A stretch of 64,000 bases of DNA, taken from assembly GCF_019645875.1 (NCBI RefSeq), contig NZ_CP081000.1, positions 4,896,417-4,960,416 of the forward strand. Direction: 5' to 3'. Below are positions 40,336 to 47,433 of this stretch, one piece after another; within the stretch, counting starts at the first letter, position 1; the number at the start of each line of letters is the position of its first letter. The stretch comes from Mycolicibacterium senegalense (GTDB lineage Bacteria; Actinomycetota; Actinomycetes; Mycobacteriales; Mycobacteriaceae). The notes under the pieces are model-generated. The model was not told the DNA's origin. It saw only the letters and a program-made list of their open reading frames with translations, and searched no databases. Position numbers and translations under genes: made by a program.

Positions 40336-42516
40336 ATGACTGCACTCATCCCCCCACCCGTCGACCTGAGGTCTCTGCAGCCCGCCGAGCCATTACCGGC
40401 GCGACGCAGATTCCTCCCCCGGTCACGTCGAGCCAAGGCCGCCATCGCCGGCGGTTTGGTCGTGCTGCTCGTCGCCGGACTGCTCGGCGCGACGTATACG
40501 TCCTCGCCGGGCGGCACCTTGTGGGGCGTCCAGAAGGCCATCTTCCCCGACCACGCGCAAGACGTTGCCCTGACCGCTGTAGTCAACGACTTGAAGAAGG
40601 CGCAGGACATCCTCGGCGGCGGGCAGCAGCCCACACCGGATCAGCTGACCGACGCGCGCACGGCGCTCAACCAGGCCAAGCAAGGCCTGGACTACGTGTC
40701 GCCGTCACCTGAGCGAACCAGTTTGCAGAATCTCTATCTCCAACTGACACAACAACTTCTGCAGTACACACCCGATTCGGTGCTCCAACTCGCCCCGTTG
40801 CCCGTCCCACCTCCGGCGCCACCGGTCGCCGACCCTCAGCAACAGGACGCCGTGGCACTGACCAGCGCGACCGCGCCCACGTGGGGATACGGCGCGTCCG
40901 ACGACTACATCCCAGCACCGGCCGGCATTCCGGAATCGCCGATGGCCGATTGGCCGCAGCCCGTCGACCCGCCGATGACGCCCAACCTGAACAACCTGGG
41001 CTACTACGACCCGTCTTGGGGCCAGCTCTACGGCTACAACCCCGGCGGTTGGTACAACTACGACCTCAGTGGCTACAACCAGTACGGTTACGACTTCATC
41101 GGCTTCGACCGGTGGGGATATGACCGCTGGGGTTACGACCGGTGGGGATACGACCGCTGGGGCTACAACTGGGCCGGCTACAACTGGGCGGGCTACGACC
41201 GCCACGGCTGGGACCGCAACGGTTGGAACGAATGGGGCCAGCGCCGCGGCTACCCGGGTGACCCACGCCGGCAGGATTGGTACGACCGCTACCACCCGTA
41301 CCACCAGTACTACCAATGGAAGTTCCACATCCACGACCCCGTGTACCGCCGCACGCAGTGGAACAGGGCCCATGGCTTCAACCCCGACCGGTACCAGGAC
41401 TGGAACCGGCACCGGGACTGGCACAATCCGCGCAACCGAGATTGGGCACCGCCCGCCCCGCCCAGGGGCATCAAGGTGGACATTCACCTCTCGGTCCCGG
41501 TGGTGAACCTGAATGCCTCACTGACGCAGTTCATCTCCGACGACAAGGTGAGGCGTGTCTCCGGGCCGCTGATGAAGGACCTCGCGGACAAATCCGCCCG
41601 TGACTTCACCAAGGAACTCACCCGTCCGGTCACCATCCTCACCGGACCTCCTCAGCTGTCGACGCTCAAGGACAAGACACTCAAGACCGGAGACCAAACG
41701 TCCAGTGCACCACCTGCATTGACCGCACCGGTGCCGGCGACACCGCCGTCGAAGGTGAAACCCGGGTTTACCGCACCCAAACTCGACCCGGTGCCCGCCT
41801 ACACACCGCCGGCGGCCGACGAGCCGCGGGACAAGCGGGCGCCCAGGCCCGATAACGTGGCGCCGGGAACAGACCCCGACAGCTCCTCCGAGCTGAAGCC
41901 CGCCGGCCCGAAGGATGCGCCGGAGCGCCCCGGGGCTCGGCCGTCCGAGCCGACACCGGACAACCCTGCGGTGACACCACCGGCCGATGCCAAACCGGCG
42001 AATCCACCAGAGCCCGAGGTGACCTCGCCCCGCGAAGACTCGAAACCGCGCCGGGACAACCCTGGACGTGAGGCACCGGTGCAGGAAGCACCGGTACGGG
42101 AAGCGCCCGCACAGGAAGCGCCGGTACGACAGGAGCCACCGCAACAACGCACCACACCGGAAGCGCCGCGGCAGAAGCCTGCTCCGGAACCGCCGGCCCA
42201 AACGCCTGCTCCGGCTCCTGAAGCCCCTGTCCGGCAGGCGCCCGTTTGGCAGCAGCCCGAGCCGCAGGCGCCACCCCAGCGCGAGGCCCCGGTTCGGCGG
42301 GAACCCGAACGCCAAGCACCGCCGCAACGCGAGGCCCCGGTTTGGCAGCAACCCGAACGGCAGGCACCGCCACAACGCGAAGCGCCGGTCCGGCAGCAAC
42401 CCGAACGGCAGGCCCCGCCACAACGGGAGGCGCCGCGGTCTGATTCGGGCCCACGTCAGGCGCCTGAACAGCCAAAGACAAAGGGACCCAAGTGTTCGTC
42501 GTTCCCGATGTGCTGA
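40336..42516 (+). CDS. exported repeat protein with RsdA-like domain, aromatic pentapeptides and Pro-rich tail
   Basis: A 726-residue protein. A short basic cytoplasmic N-terminus is followed by one membrane helix (~36-55). Next is an extracytoplasmic segment SPGGTLWGVQKAIFPDHAQDVALTAVVNDLKKAQDIL that resembles the same region of the anti-sigma-D factor RsdA (DUF5667-like). Unlike RsdA it has almost no cytoplasmic domain to bind a sigma factor. Residues ~247-301 are eleven [YFW]-[DN]-x-x-G pentapeptides. Residues ~375-450 hold a KVDIHLSVPVVNLN domain. The last 250 residues are disordered, Pro/Glu/Arg-rich 16-mers, ending in a Cys pair (CSSFPMC). A surface or wall-associated structural protein is likely. 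The start is fixed by AAGGAGG 5 nt upstream. Confidence 0.75.
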   Translation: MTALIPPPVDLRSLQPAEPLPARRRFLPRSRRAKAAIAGGLVVLLVAGLLGATYTSSPGGTLWGVQKAIFPDHAQDVALTAVVNDLKKAQDILGGGQQPTPDQLTDARTALNQAKQGLDYVSPSPERTSLQNLYLQLTQQLLQYTPDSVLQLAPLPVPPPAPPVADPQQQDAVALTSATAPTWGYGASDDYIPAPAGIPESPMADWPQPVDPPMTPNLNNLGYYDPSWGQLYGYNPGGWYNYDLSGYNQYGYDFIGFDRWGYDRWGYDRWGYDRWGYNWAGYNWAGYDRHGWDRNGWNEWGQRRGYPGDPRRQDWYDRYHPYHQYYQWKFHIHDPVYRRTQWNRAHGFNPDRYQDWNRHRDWHNPRNRDWAPPAPPRGIKVDIHLSVPVVNLNASLTQFISDDKVRRVSGPLMKDLADKSARDFTKELTRPVTILTGPPQLSTLKDKTLKTGDQTSSAPPALTAPVPATPPSKVKPGFTAPKLDPVPAYTPPAADEPRDKRAPRPDNVAPGTDPDSSSELKPAGPKDAPERPGARPSEPTPDNPAVTPPADAKPANPPEPEVTSPREDSKPRRDNPGREAPVQEAPVREAPAQEAPVRQEPPQQRTTPEAPRQKPAPEPPAQTPAPAPEAPVRQAPVWQQPEPQAPPQREAPVRREPERQAPPQREAPVWQQPERQAPPQREAPVRQQPERQAPPQREAPRSDSGPRQAPEQPKTKGPKCSSFPMC
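41074..41238 (+). repeat. eleven 15-bp repeats encoding [YFW][DN]xxG pentapeptides
   Basis: In-frame units read YNQYG, YDFIG, FDRWG, YDRWG (three times), YNWAG (twice), YDRHG, WDRNG, WNEWG. The central units are nearly identical in DNA, so array length could change by slippage or unequal recombination. Each unit places an aromatic residue and a Gly every five residues. Confidence 0.9.
42265..42438 (+). repeat. 48-bp repeats encoding a 16-residue Pro/Gln/Arg unit
   Basis: Three full and one partial in-frame copy of QAPPQREAPVxxxPER (unit starts 42265, 42313, 42361, 42409). Shorter EAPVx repeats precede it at about 42070-42130. The encoded region should be an extended polyproline-like stalk. 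Confidence 0.85.
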
Positions 42517-42562
42517 ACGCCTCTGTCGGGCTGGTCAGTCACGGCTGCGCCGGAACAGCTAG

Positions 42563-42598
42563 ACGATCACCGCGCCCGCGGACACATCCCGTGATCGT
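42563..42598. terminator. inverted repeat between convergent genes
   Basis: ACGATCAC (42563-42570) and its complement GTGATCGT (42591-42598) flank a 20-nt GC-rich loop. The element sits between the convergent ends of the repeat-protein gene and a small membrane-protein gene. It has no U-tract. Confidence 0.4.
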
Positions 42599-42608
42599 AT
42601 GGCCGGCC

Positions 42609-42983
42609 TCAGCGAGCGGCGTGTTCGCGCCTGCCCAGCGCCTCGACGACAACGGGCGCCGCGAGTTCGATGCCGAGAAGCAGGTCGTGGAATCGGTGAG
42701 GCCGCCCCAGGGTCGCGCGGGTCACGATCCGCCCGATACCGCCTAGGGCCATGAGCCCCGCGAGCATCCTCATCCGGTTCAAGTCCGGTTCGCGGGCGGA
42801 CGCGGCGTCGAGCCACCCGAGCCCGTATCCCGCGAATACAGGACCCATGAAACGGACGTGTGAGTCCACCGTCGCGTCAGCGGTCATTCCAGGCTCGCCA
42901 CGCACCCCACCGATGAGCTGGACGCCTCCAATTGCGATGCACGTCCATCCGGTCACGCGCCCCAAGATTCTGAGTCCTGTCAT
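42609..42983 (-). CDS. small membrane protein, DUF4345-like
   Basis: A 124-residue protein with three to four short hydrophobic helices: LRILGRVTGWTCIAIGGVQLIGG, VRFMGPVFAGYGLGWLDAA, MRMLAGLMALGGIGRIVTRATLG, and HDLLLGIELAAPVVVEALG. The pattern, with an R-F-x-G-x-x-x-A-G-Y-G segment, fits the DUF4345 group of bacterial membrane proteins. Function unknown. Confidence 0.65.
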   Translation of the reverse strand: MTGLRILGRVTGWTCIAIGGVQLIGGVRGEPGMTADATVDSHVRFMGPVFAGYGLGWLDAASAREPDLNRMRMLAGLMALGGIGRIVTRATLGRPHRFHDLLLGIELAAPVVVEALGRREHAAR

Positions 42984-43136
42984 GATCTCAGGCTCTCACG
43001 GGGACGGATCCGAGCGCGGCGGTCACACGGGCATGGCCACATCGGTCACCAACGCCCCGATGCCACCGATTGGTCCTCGGCCAACTACCATGAGGCGTCC
43101 CTATGGGTTTTTCCGACGCCTGTTTCGATAGGTCCG

Positions 43137-43209
43137 GCCCCCGTAGCTCAGGGGATAGAGCACGGCTCTCCTAAAGCCGGTGTCGCAGGTTCGAATCCTG
43201 CCGGGGGCA
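43137..43209 (+). tRNA. tRNA-Arg (anticodon CCU)
   Basis: A 73-nt cloverleaf. The acceptor stem GCCCCCG pairs with CGGGGGC, followed by discriminator A. The D arm is GCTC/GAGC, the anticodon stem CGGCT/AGCCG, and the loop CTCCTAA gives anticodon CCU (reads AGG). The variable loop is 5 nt, and the T arm GCAGG/CCTGC has loop TTCGAAT. CCA is not encoded. tRNA-Arg genes are frequent integration sites, but no integrase or duplicated 3' end was seen nearby. Confidence 0.95.
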
Positions 43210-43304
43210 CTCTGTTCCTTGTCCGACCTCTGAAGAGGTTTCGCGACTCCCTGATCTTGTCGGCAGGCCCCAGTAGCGTCGTCGGCAGATCGACGTTCAG
43301 GGGG

Positions 43305-44252
43305 ATGACAGTGAATCGCACGGTGCAGTACTGGCGGCTGTTGCAGCCGGACGGTGCGCCGCTGCCCGGTGAGTTTCCGGCCGAGCAGGTGGTTCAGCGG
43401 CTCAGCCGAGCCGAGGCCAACGGGCTGAACCGCTACCGCCGCTGCCCCGACGGGATGCTGCTGATCGCGCACGGCACACATGATGAGCGGATGCTGATCT
43501 TGGACAAGGTGCGGCGGGAGAACCTGCCCAGTATCGGCAGCGCCGCCGGAGCTCGCCGCGCGATCGGGCTGACCCCCGATGAAGGTCTGCTGGAACCGAC
43601 ATATTGCTTGTTCGGTGAGCGCAACATCGTTGCCATGCTGACCAGTGGTGACGGCCCTCGGGCCCGGCGGTTGGTTGACTATCTCGAGTACAAGCTCGAC
43701 ATTGCGGTCGGCATCGAACCGGTGTTGACCCAAAACCTCGACCAGGCGCTCGATGAGATGAGCGTGTCGCGAGTGGACGTCGCCATCCCGGCCAATCGCA
43801 TCAACCGCGAGCTGGTCGGCGGTGACTGGGTCCAAGCGCTCGACGGCGCCCGCGCACTGGCCCACGATGGCGTCGTCCGCATCGGGATTTCGGTGGGCCG
43901 TCGCGGAACGGGCGCACAGAAGGACACGATGCGCCGGCGGATCCGCGAGCTGATCGACACCCTGCGGGGTTCGGGCGCGCTCTCGGAGTTCGAAAGTGCC
44001 CGTGTTGTCGGATCGATCAGCGGCACCCCGCAATCGGTTGACCTGCTCGAAGACCGATTCGTCGAGCGCACCATGGTCGACGCCGACCGGTTGAACGATC
44101 CGGAGCGCTCGACCGCTTATGCGCGAGAGCTGTTGCGGCAGTCGTTGACCCGCAACCGTGAGTATCTGCTGTCCGCCGTACCTGACGTTCCGGGCGTACC
44201 CGCGCACTATCCCGACACATTGATCGAGATACCCGACGATGAACGCGAATAA
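43305..44252 (+). CDS. uncharacterised soluble protein, first gene of two-gene unit
   Basis: A 315-residue soluble protein starting 95 nt after the tRNA. The N-terminal ~100 residues (TVQYWRLLQPDGAPLPGEFPAEQVVQRLSRAEANGLNRYRRC, GMLLIAHGTHDERMLILDKV) look like an alpha/beta domain. LLEPTYCLFGERNIVAMLTSGDGPRARRLVDYLEYKL is followed by a helical region and GISVGRRGTGAQKDTMRRRIRELIDTLR. No catalytic motif is recognised. The layout (a ~315-residue soluble protein with a coupled four-helix membrane protein) recalls two-gene anti-phage systems such as Kiwa, but sequence similarity to KwaB is not evident. GTG 43311 is an alternative start with better ribosome-binding-site spacing. It overlaps the next gene by 14 nt. 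Confidence 0.65.
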   Translation: MTVNRTVQYWRLLQPDGAPLPGEFPAEQVVQRLSRAEANGLNRYRRCPDGMLLIAHGTHDERMLILDKVRRENLPSIGSAAGARRAIGLTPDEGLLEPTYCLFGERNIVAMLTSGDGPRARRLVDYLEYKLDIAVGIEPVLTQNLDQALDEMSVSRVDVAIPANRINRELVGGDWVQALDGARALAHDGVVRIGISVGRRGTGAQKDTMRRRIRELIDTLRGSGALSEFESARVVGSISGTPQSVDLLEDRFVERTMVDADRLNDPERSTAYARELLRQSLTRNREYLLSAVPDVPGVPAHYPDTLIEIPDDERE

Positions 44253-44763
44253 GCGCCCCGTCGTACAGTTCAGCCTCCGGGAACGGCTGCAGCACAACTG
44301 GGTTCGCCATCAGTGGGCCGACTGGCTGTTGGCGGTGCTCGTCGTCGGCGGATGGCTGGCGCTCGGCCGGGTCGATGGGCTGCCGTGGGCGCTGACCGAG
44401 GTTCCTCACGACGCCCGGCGCACCACCTACCAGATCCTGGCCACGGTGGCCGCCACGATGGGCGGGTTCACCCTCACCAGCATCTCCATCCTGGTGAACC
44501 TGCTACGAACACCGATGACCACCGTGGACAAGCTGTTACCCGCCGACGACAAGCGTCGGGTCGGTGCGGCATTCGTCGCGGCGCTCCCCACCCTGTTTTC
44601 GTTGTTCGTCGCGGCGCTCGTGGGGCTGACCACCGATGCCAACCTCGATACCGGTTACTGGTGGTTACAGGCGACGATCATCGGCGCAGCCGTGGCGGCC
44701 ATGGCGTCGCTCGCGCGGGTCGTGTGGATCCTGCGACGCCTGCTCGCCCTGTCGTCGGACTGA
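44239..44763 (+). CDS. four-helix membrane protein, second gene of two-gene unit
   Basis: A 174-residue protein with four predicted membrane helices (~27-46, ~67-95, ~112-137, ~146-172). It has a charged amphipathic N-terminus (QFSLRERLQHNWVRHQWADW) and a conserved-looking GGFTLTSISILVNLL in helix 2. It is translated with the upstream gene (14-nt overlap). No transporter family is recognised. Possible roles are a membrane effector, an ion-permeable pore or an anchor for the soluble partner. It converges with the rhodanese gene. Confidence 0.65.
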   Translation: MNANKRPVVQFSLRERLQHNWVRHQWADWLLAVLVVGGWLALGRVDGLPWALTEVPHDARRTTYQILATVAATMGGFTLTSISILVNLLRTPMTTVDKLLPADDKRRVGAAFVAALPTLFSLFVAALVGLTTDANLDTGYWWLQATIIGAAVAAMASLARVVWILRRLLALSSD

Positions 44764-44776
44764 TAGACCGCGCCGC

Positions 44777-45193
44777 TCAATTCCCGACGAGGGGCCGACC
44801 ACTGGCCTGCCAGGCTGTCATCCCGCCCTCGAGCTCGACCACATCGGTATAGCCCAACGACTTCAGCGTGGTCGCGGCGGTTGCGCTCATGGGCCCGGTT
44901 CGGCAGTAGATCGCAATCACGGCATCACGATCACCGGGTAGCCGGTCGGACTGCTCGGCGACCCGATCGAAGGGAATCGACAGGTCGGTACCGGGAATGT
45001 CGCCTTGATACGGCACGTGCACATTGATCGTCAGTGTGTCGGATTGCCCGATGGTGGTGGCGAATTCGTCTACACCGACCAGCCGATGGTGGGCAGCGGG
45101 TGCGTCCGCCCGGGGTGCGGGCGATCCGCCGCATGAGGCGACGGCCACCGAGACGACAACGGCCGATACCACTACCCATCCGCGCTCGGACAT
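44777..45193 (-). CDS. rhodanese-like lipoprotein
   Basis: A 138-residue preprotein with a lipobox (VSVAVASC), so the rhodanese domain is anchored outside the membrane. The active-site loop is IYCRTGPMSATAATTL, with the catalytic Cys taking up sulfane sulfur. LKSLGYTDVVELEGGMTAWQASG is the typical C-terminal rhodanese segment. The start codon sits 10 nt from a CsoR/CstR-like operator, consistent with persulfide- or copper-responsive control. It is divergent from DUF1326; MIVDM at 45205 is a possible but less likely start. Confidence 0.8.
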   Translation of the reverse strand: MSERGWVVVSAVVVSVAVASCGGSPAPRADAPAAHHRLVGVDEFATTIGQSDTLTINVHVPYQGDIPGTDLSIPFDRVAEQSDRLPGDRDAVIAIYCRTGPMSATAATTLKSLGYTDVVELEGGMTAWQASGRPLVGN

Positions 45194-45203
45194 GTCGACA
45201 ATC

Positions 45204-45219
45204 ATACCCCCTGGGGGTA
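45204..45219. promoter_or_regulatory. CsoR/CstR-type operator 1
   Basis: ATACCCCCTGGGGGTA: TACCCCC and GGGGGTA form a perfect inverted repeat around a single central base. G-tract palindromes of this kind are bound by CsoR/RcnR/FrmR-family repressors (copper- or persulfide-sensing). It lies next to the rhodanese start codon. Confidence 0.7.
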
Positions 45220-45261
45220 CTTGCGGAGCGCTTCGCGACGGTGCTACGGTCGCTGCGTCAG

Positions 45262-45278
45262 ATACCCCCTGGGGGTAT
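45262..45278. promoter_or_regulatory. CsoR/CstR-type operator 2
   Basis: ATACCCCCTGGGGGTAT, an 8-bp perfect inverted repeat around one base and the same sequence as operator 1, with centres 58 bp apart. It lies 22 nt upstream of the DUF1326 start. Having one copy per divergent gene suggests coordinated repression of both. No CsoR-family gene is in the window. Confidence 0.75.
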
Positions 45279-45299
45279 GCAACGAAAGGAGCGGGACCA

Positions 45300-46013
45300 A
45301 TGACAACTTCGTCGACGCAGGTCGATTGGCATTTGCGCGGAGAATGGTTCGACGTGTGCAGCTGCAAGTTGCCTTGCCCGTGCAGCTTCGCCCAGGAGCC
45401 CACGCACGGAGATTGCTTGTTCACCCTGGTGTGGCACGTCCGCGAAGGGCATTACGGCAGCACCGATTTGGCAGGCCTCAGCGTGATCGCGCTCGGCGAG
45501 TTCGCGGGGAACATGTGGATCGGCGACCCCAACGCGACGATGAAGTTGATGTTCTACATCGACGAAAAGGGCGACGCCGCCCAGCGGGAGGCACTCGAGC
45601 GCATCTTCACCGGCAAGGAAGGCGGTTGGCCGGCCGAGTTCGCCAGCCTGGTCGAGGAAATGCGAGGCATCGAATACGCCCCCATCCGTTTCGAAGCCGC
45701 CGACGATCTTGCCTACTGGCGCGCCGAGATCCTGGGCAAGGTCAAACTGCGGGTGGAGGCCCTGACTGGTCCGACAGCCGATCCGAACCGCCGGGTGACC
45801 ACAACCAACGCACCGGGCGCCGAGGTCGGCCCGGGCCAGGTTGCGACATGGGGCGTGGTCAAGGAAGACCACGCCGTAGGTTTCGAGTGGTCGCATGAGC
45901 ACAGCGGCGGCTCGAGCAAGCACTTCCCGTTCGATTGGCGCCCCGGGTCCGAGAACGCGGCCTCCGATCCCGCGAGCGAGCAAGTCTCGTCGTCCTGCAC
46001 CTGCGGCTGCTGA
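45300..46013 (+). CDS. DUF1326 family protein
   Basis: A 237-residue protein of the DUF1326 family. It has the Cys-rich WFDVCSCKLPCPCSFAQEPTHGDC near the N-terminus, FVAGNMWI-like AGNMWIGDPNATMKL, and a Cys-rich end CTCGC. The Cys clusters suggest metal or persulfide chemistry. Function unknown. The ATG at 45300 follows AAAGGAG. It is controlled by the same operator type as the divergent rhodanese, supporting a sulfur or copper stress role. Confidence 0.85.
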   Translation: MTTSSTQVDWHLRGEWFDVCSCKLPCPCSFAQEPTHGDCLFTLVWHVREGHYGSTDLAGLSVIALGEFAGNMWIGDPNATMKLMFYIDEKGDAAQREALERIFTGKEGGWPAEFASLVEEMRGIEYAPIRFEAADDLAYWRAEILGKVKLRVEALTGPTADPNRRVTTTNAPGAEVGPGQVATWGVVKEDHAVGFEWSHEHSGGSSKHFPFDWRPGSENAASDPASEQVSSSCTCGC

Positions 46014-46023
46014 GTCCGTCGCG

Positions 46024-46062
46024 AGGCCCGGGCGGCAGGCACCCGTTCTGCCGCTCGGGCCT
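46024..46062 (+). terminator. hairpin terminator after DUF1326 gene
   Basis: AGGCCCGGGCGGCAG pairs over 15 positions (one G-U-type mismatch) with CTGCCGCTCGGGCCT across a 9-nt loop, starting 10 nt after the stop. It has no U-tract. The remaining ~285 nt up to 46348 hold no clear gene; only the GGAGG before 46349 stands out. Confidence 0.6.
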
Positions 46063-46348
46063 TGGGTGAATAGTCCCGCAGCGGGCAAAATTCACCGCGC
46101 CGCTCGGCTACATCATGCGACACAGGTGTCACAGCTGCCGACTGGCAACACTCCGAGAAGCGCCGCGCCGGTCTCATTTCCCTTGGCAAAAGAATTCAAT
46201 GGCCTGACCGGGAAGAGCTCCGCGAGAGCAAATGCGCTGCACCGCGAGGTCCCAGGCGATTGCCAGGAACATGATGAGATGCACTAATGTTATTTACAGA
46301 CGGGGGTCTTGAGCTCGTACACAGCTAACAAACCCGGAGGCGAGAAAG

Positions 46349-46573
46349 ATGCGTTCGAAACTGAAGAAGGTCGCGGCAATCGGGCTGGGCACGCTGGCGG
46401 TGCCGGTCGGCGTAGCAGTCGCAGCAGCCGCTCCAGCGTCGGCGGGTCCTGAGATCTGCGCGACGGGGCCGTACGGCTATGTGCAGGCTTGCGTGGAAGG
46501 TCCCGGCTGGGGCCGTTGGAATGGCTGGCATGGCCGCGGCCATGGACACGGCCATGGCGGCTGGGACGACTGA
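46349..46573 (+). CDS. small secreted His/Gly-rich peptide
   Basis: A 74-residue preprotein. The signal peptide (KLKKVAAIGLGTLAVPVGVAVAAAAPASA) leaves a ~42-residue mature peptide with a Cys pair (EICATGPYGYVQAC) and a tail alternating Gly, Trp and His (WHGRGHGHGHGGWDD). The His cluster could bind Zn, Cu or Ni; this is inferred from composition only. A good ribosome-binding site (GGAGGCGAG) precedes the ATG, and a strong terminator follows. Confidence 0.75.
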   Translation: MRSKLKKVAAIGLGTLAVPVGVAVAAAAPASAGPEICATGPYGYVQACVEGPGWGRWNGWHGRGHGHGHGGWDD

Positions 46574-46593
46574 TTCGGCCTTGACCACGGGGT

Positions 46594-46643
46594 AACGCCG
46601 TGGCGTGAATCCGAGAACGGATTCCGCCGCGGCGTTATTTTTT
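46594..46643 (+). terminator. strong intrinsic terminator with U-tract
   Basis: A stem of about 19 bp (AACGCCG... pairing with ...CGGCGTT, including TGAATCCG/CGGATTC) closes on a 4-nt AGAA loop and is followed by ATTTTTT. It starts 20 nt after the stop of the His/Gly-rich peptide gene. Canonical terminators with a U-run are uncommon in mycobacteria. Confidence 0.88.
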
Positions 46644-46983
46644 GCCACGCCGTCTGACGCCTCCACATGCCACCCCCGCGGTTGCTGTGACCACTGCCCC
46701 GCTCCGGCGTTCGTCTGCCTAGCCACGACCGAGGGGTCGAGTCACCTTGGATGCGGCCAGCCCATCGCTGCGGCCGCAGGCCCTGCGCGTCTTTATCGCT
46801 CTCGCGTGGCGCTGCGGCCGGTATCGCCCCCCGAGCCCATGATCCTGACATGCAGAAACCTCCGGAAAATCACGCCAAAATTTTCTAGCACTCGACTGCG
46901 CCGAGTGCTAATATCGGCGGTGCACAGTGATTGGCTGCCCGCCAGGGTGGCGGGCTCTGAGATCGCACGGGAGGTGAATTGCT
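46644..46983. other. 340-nt intergenic region before Hsp20
   Basis: No gene is supported. The proximal ~240 nt show no clear structure. The distal part carries the CIRCE element and, overlapping its 3' edge, TAATAT (46909-46914) as a possible -10 hexamer. GGGAGGTG (46969-46976) is the ribosome-binding site of Hsp20. Confidence 0.5.
46885..46911 (+). promoter_or_regulatory. CIRCE element (HrcA operator)
   Basis: CTAGCACTC, 9 nt, GAGTGCTAA. This matches the CIRCE consensus TTAGCACTC-N9-GAGTGCTAA at 17 of 18 arm positions. It lies 73 nt upstream of the Hsp20 start, so the gene should be repressed by HrcA and induced on heat shock. Confidence 0.92.
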
Positions 46984-47433
46984 GTGCTTCGTTTTGATCC
47001 GTTCAGCGACCTTGATGTTTTGACCAGGAGTTTGCTGTCAGGGGATTCCGGGTCAGCACGCACACCGAGGTTCATGCCGATGGACCTCTGCAAGATCGGT
47101 GACCACTACGTCTTGACGGCCGACCTTCCCGGTGTCGATCCGGGCTCGGTGGACGTCAACGTCGACAACGGCACACTGACCATCTCGGCGCATCGAACCG
47201 CCCGTTCGGAGGAATCCGCGCAGTGGCTCACCAATGAGCGGTTCTTCGGCAATTTCCGGCGCCAGTTGTCGCTCGGCGACGGAATCGATACGTCGGCGAT
47301 CTCTGCCACGTACGAGAACGGTGTCCTCACCGTCACCATCCCGATGGCCGAACGTGCCAGGCCCCGCAAGATCGAAGTGGCGCACGGCGCCGACCGCAAG
47401 TCGATCGAAACCACCACTGTCGATGCGGACTAG
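46984..47433 (+). CDS. Hsp20/alpha-crystallin small heat-shock protein
   Basis: A 149-residue small heat-shock protein. The alpha-crystallin domain spans ~30-125: FMPMDLCKIGDHYVLTADLPGVDPGSVDVNVDNGTLTISAHR, FFGNFRRQLSLGDGID, and the signature ATYENGVLTVTIPMAERARPRKIEV. It is an ATP-independent holdase. The GTG start at 46984 is supported by GGGAGGTG. The gene is downstream of a CIRCE element and is convergent with a GNAT gene (4-nt overlap). Confidence 0.92.
   Translation: MLRFDPFSDLDVLTRSLLSGDSGSARTPRFMPMDLCKIGDHYVLTADLPGVDPGSVDVNVDNGTLTISAHRTARSEESAQWLTNERFFGNFRRQLSLGDGIDTSAISATYENGVLTVTIPMAERARPRKIEVAHGADRKSIETTTVDAD

Noticed and set aside
41074..41238. CRISPR-like regular repeats
   Set aside because: 15-bp units are contiguous, in frame with a coding gene and have no spacers; they encode pentapeptides.
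43137..43209. Prophage or integrative-element attachment at tRNA-Arg
   Set aside because: No integrase gene and no second copy of the tRNA 3' end were seen in the following kilobases; only adjacency to an unknown gene pair remains.
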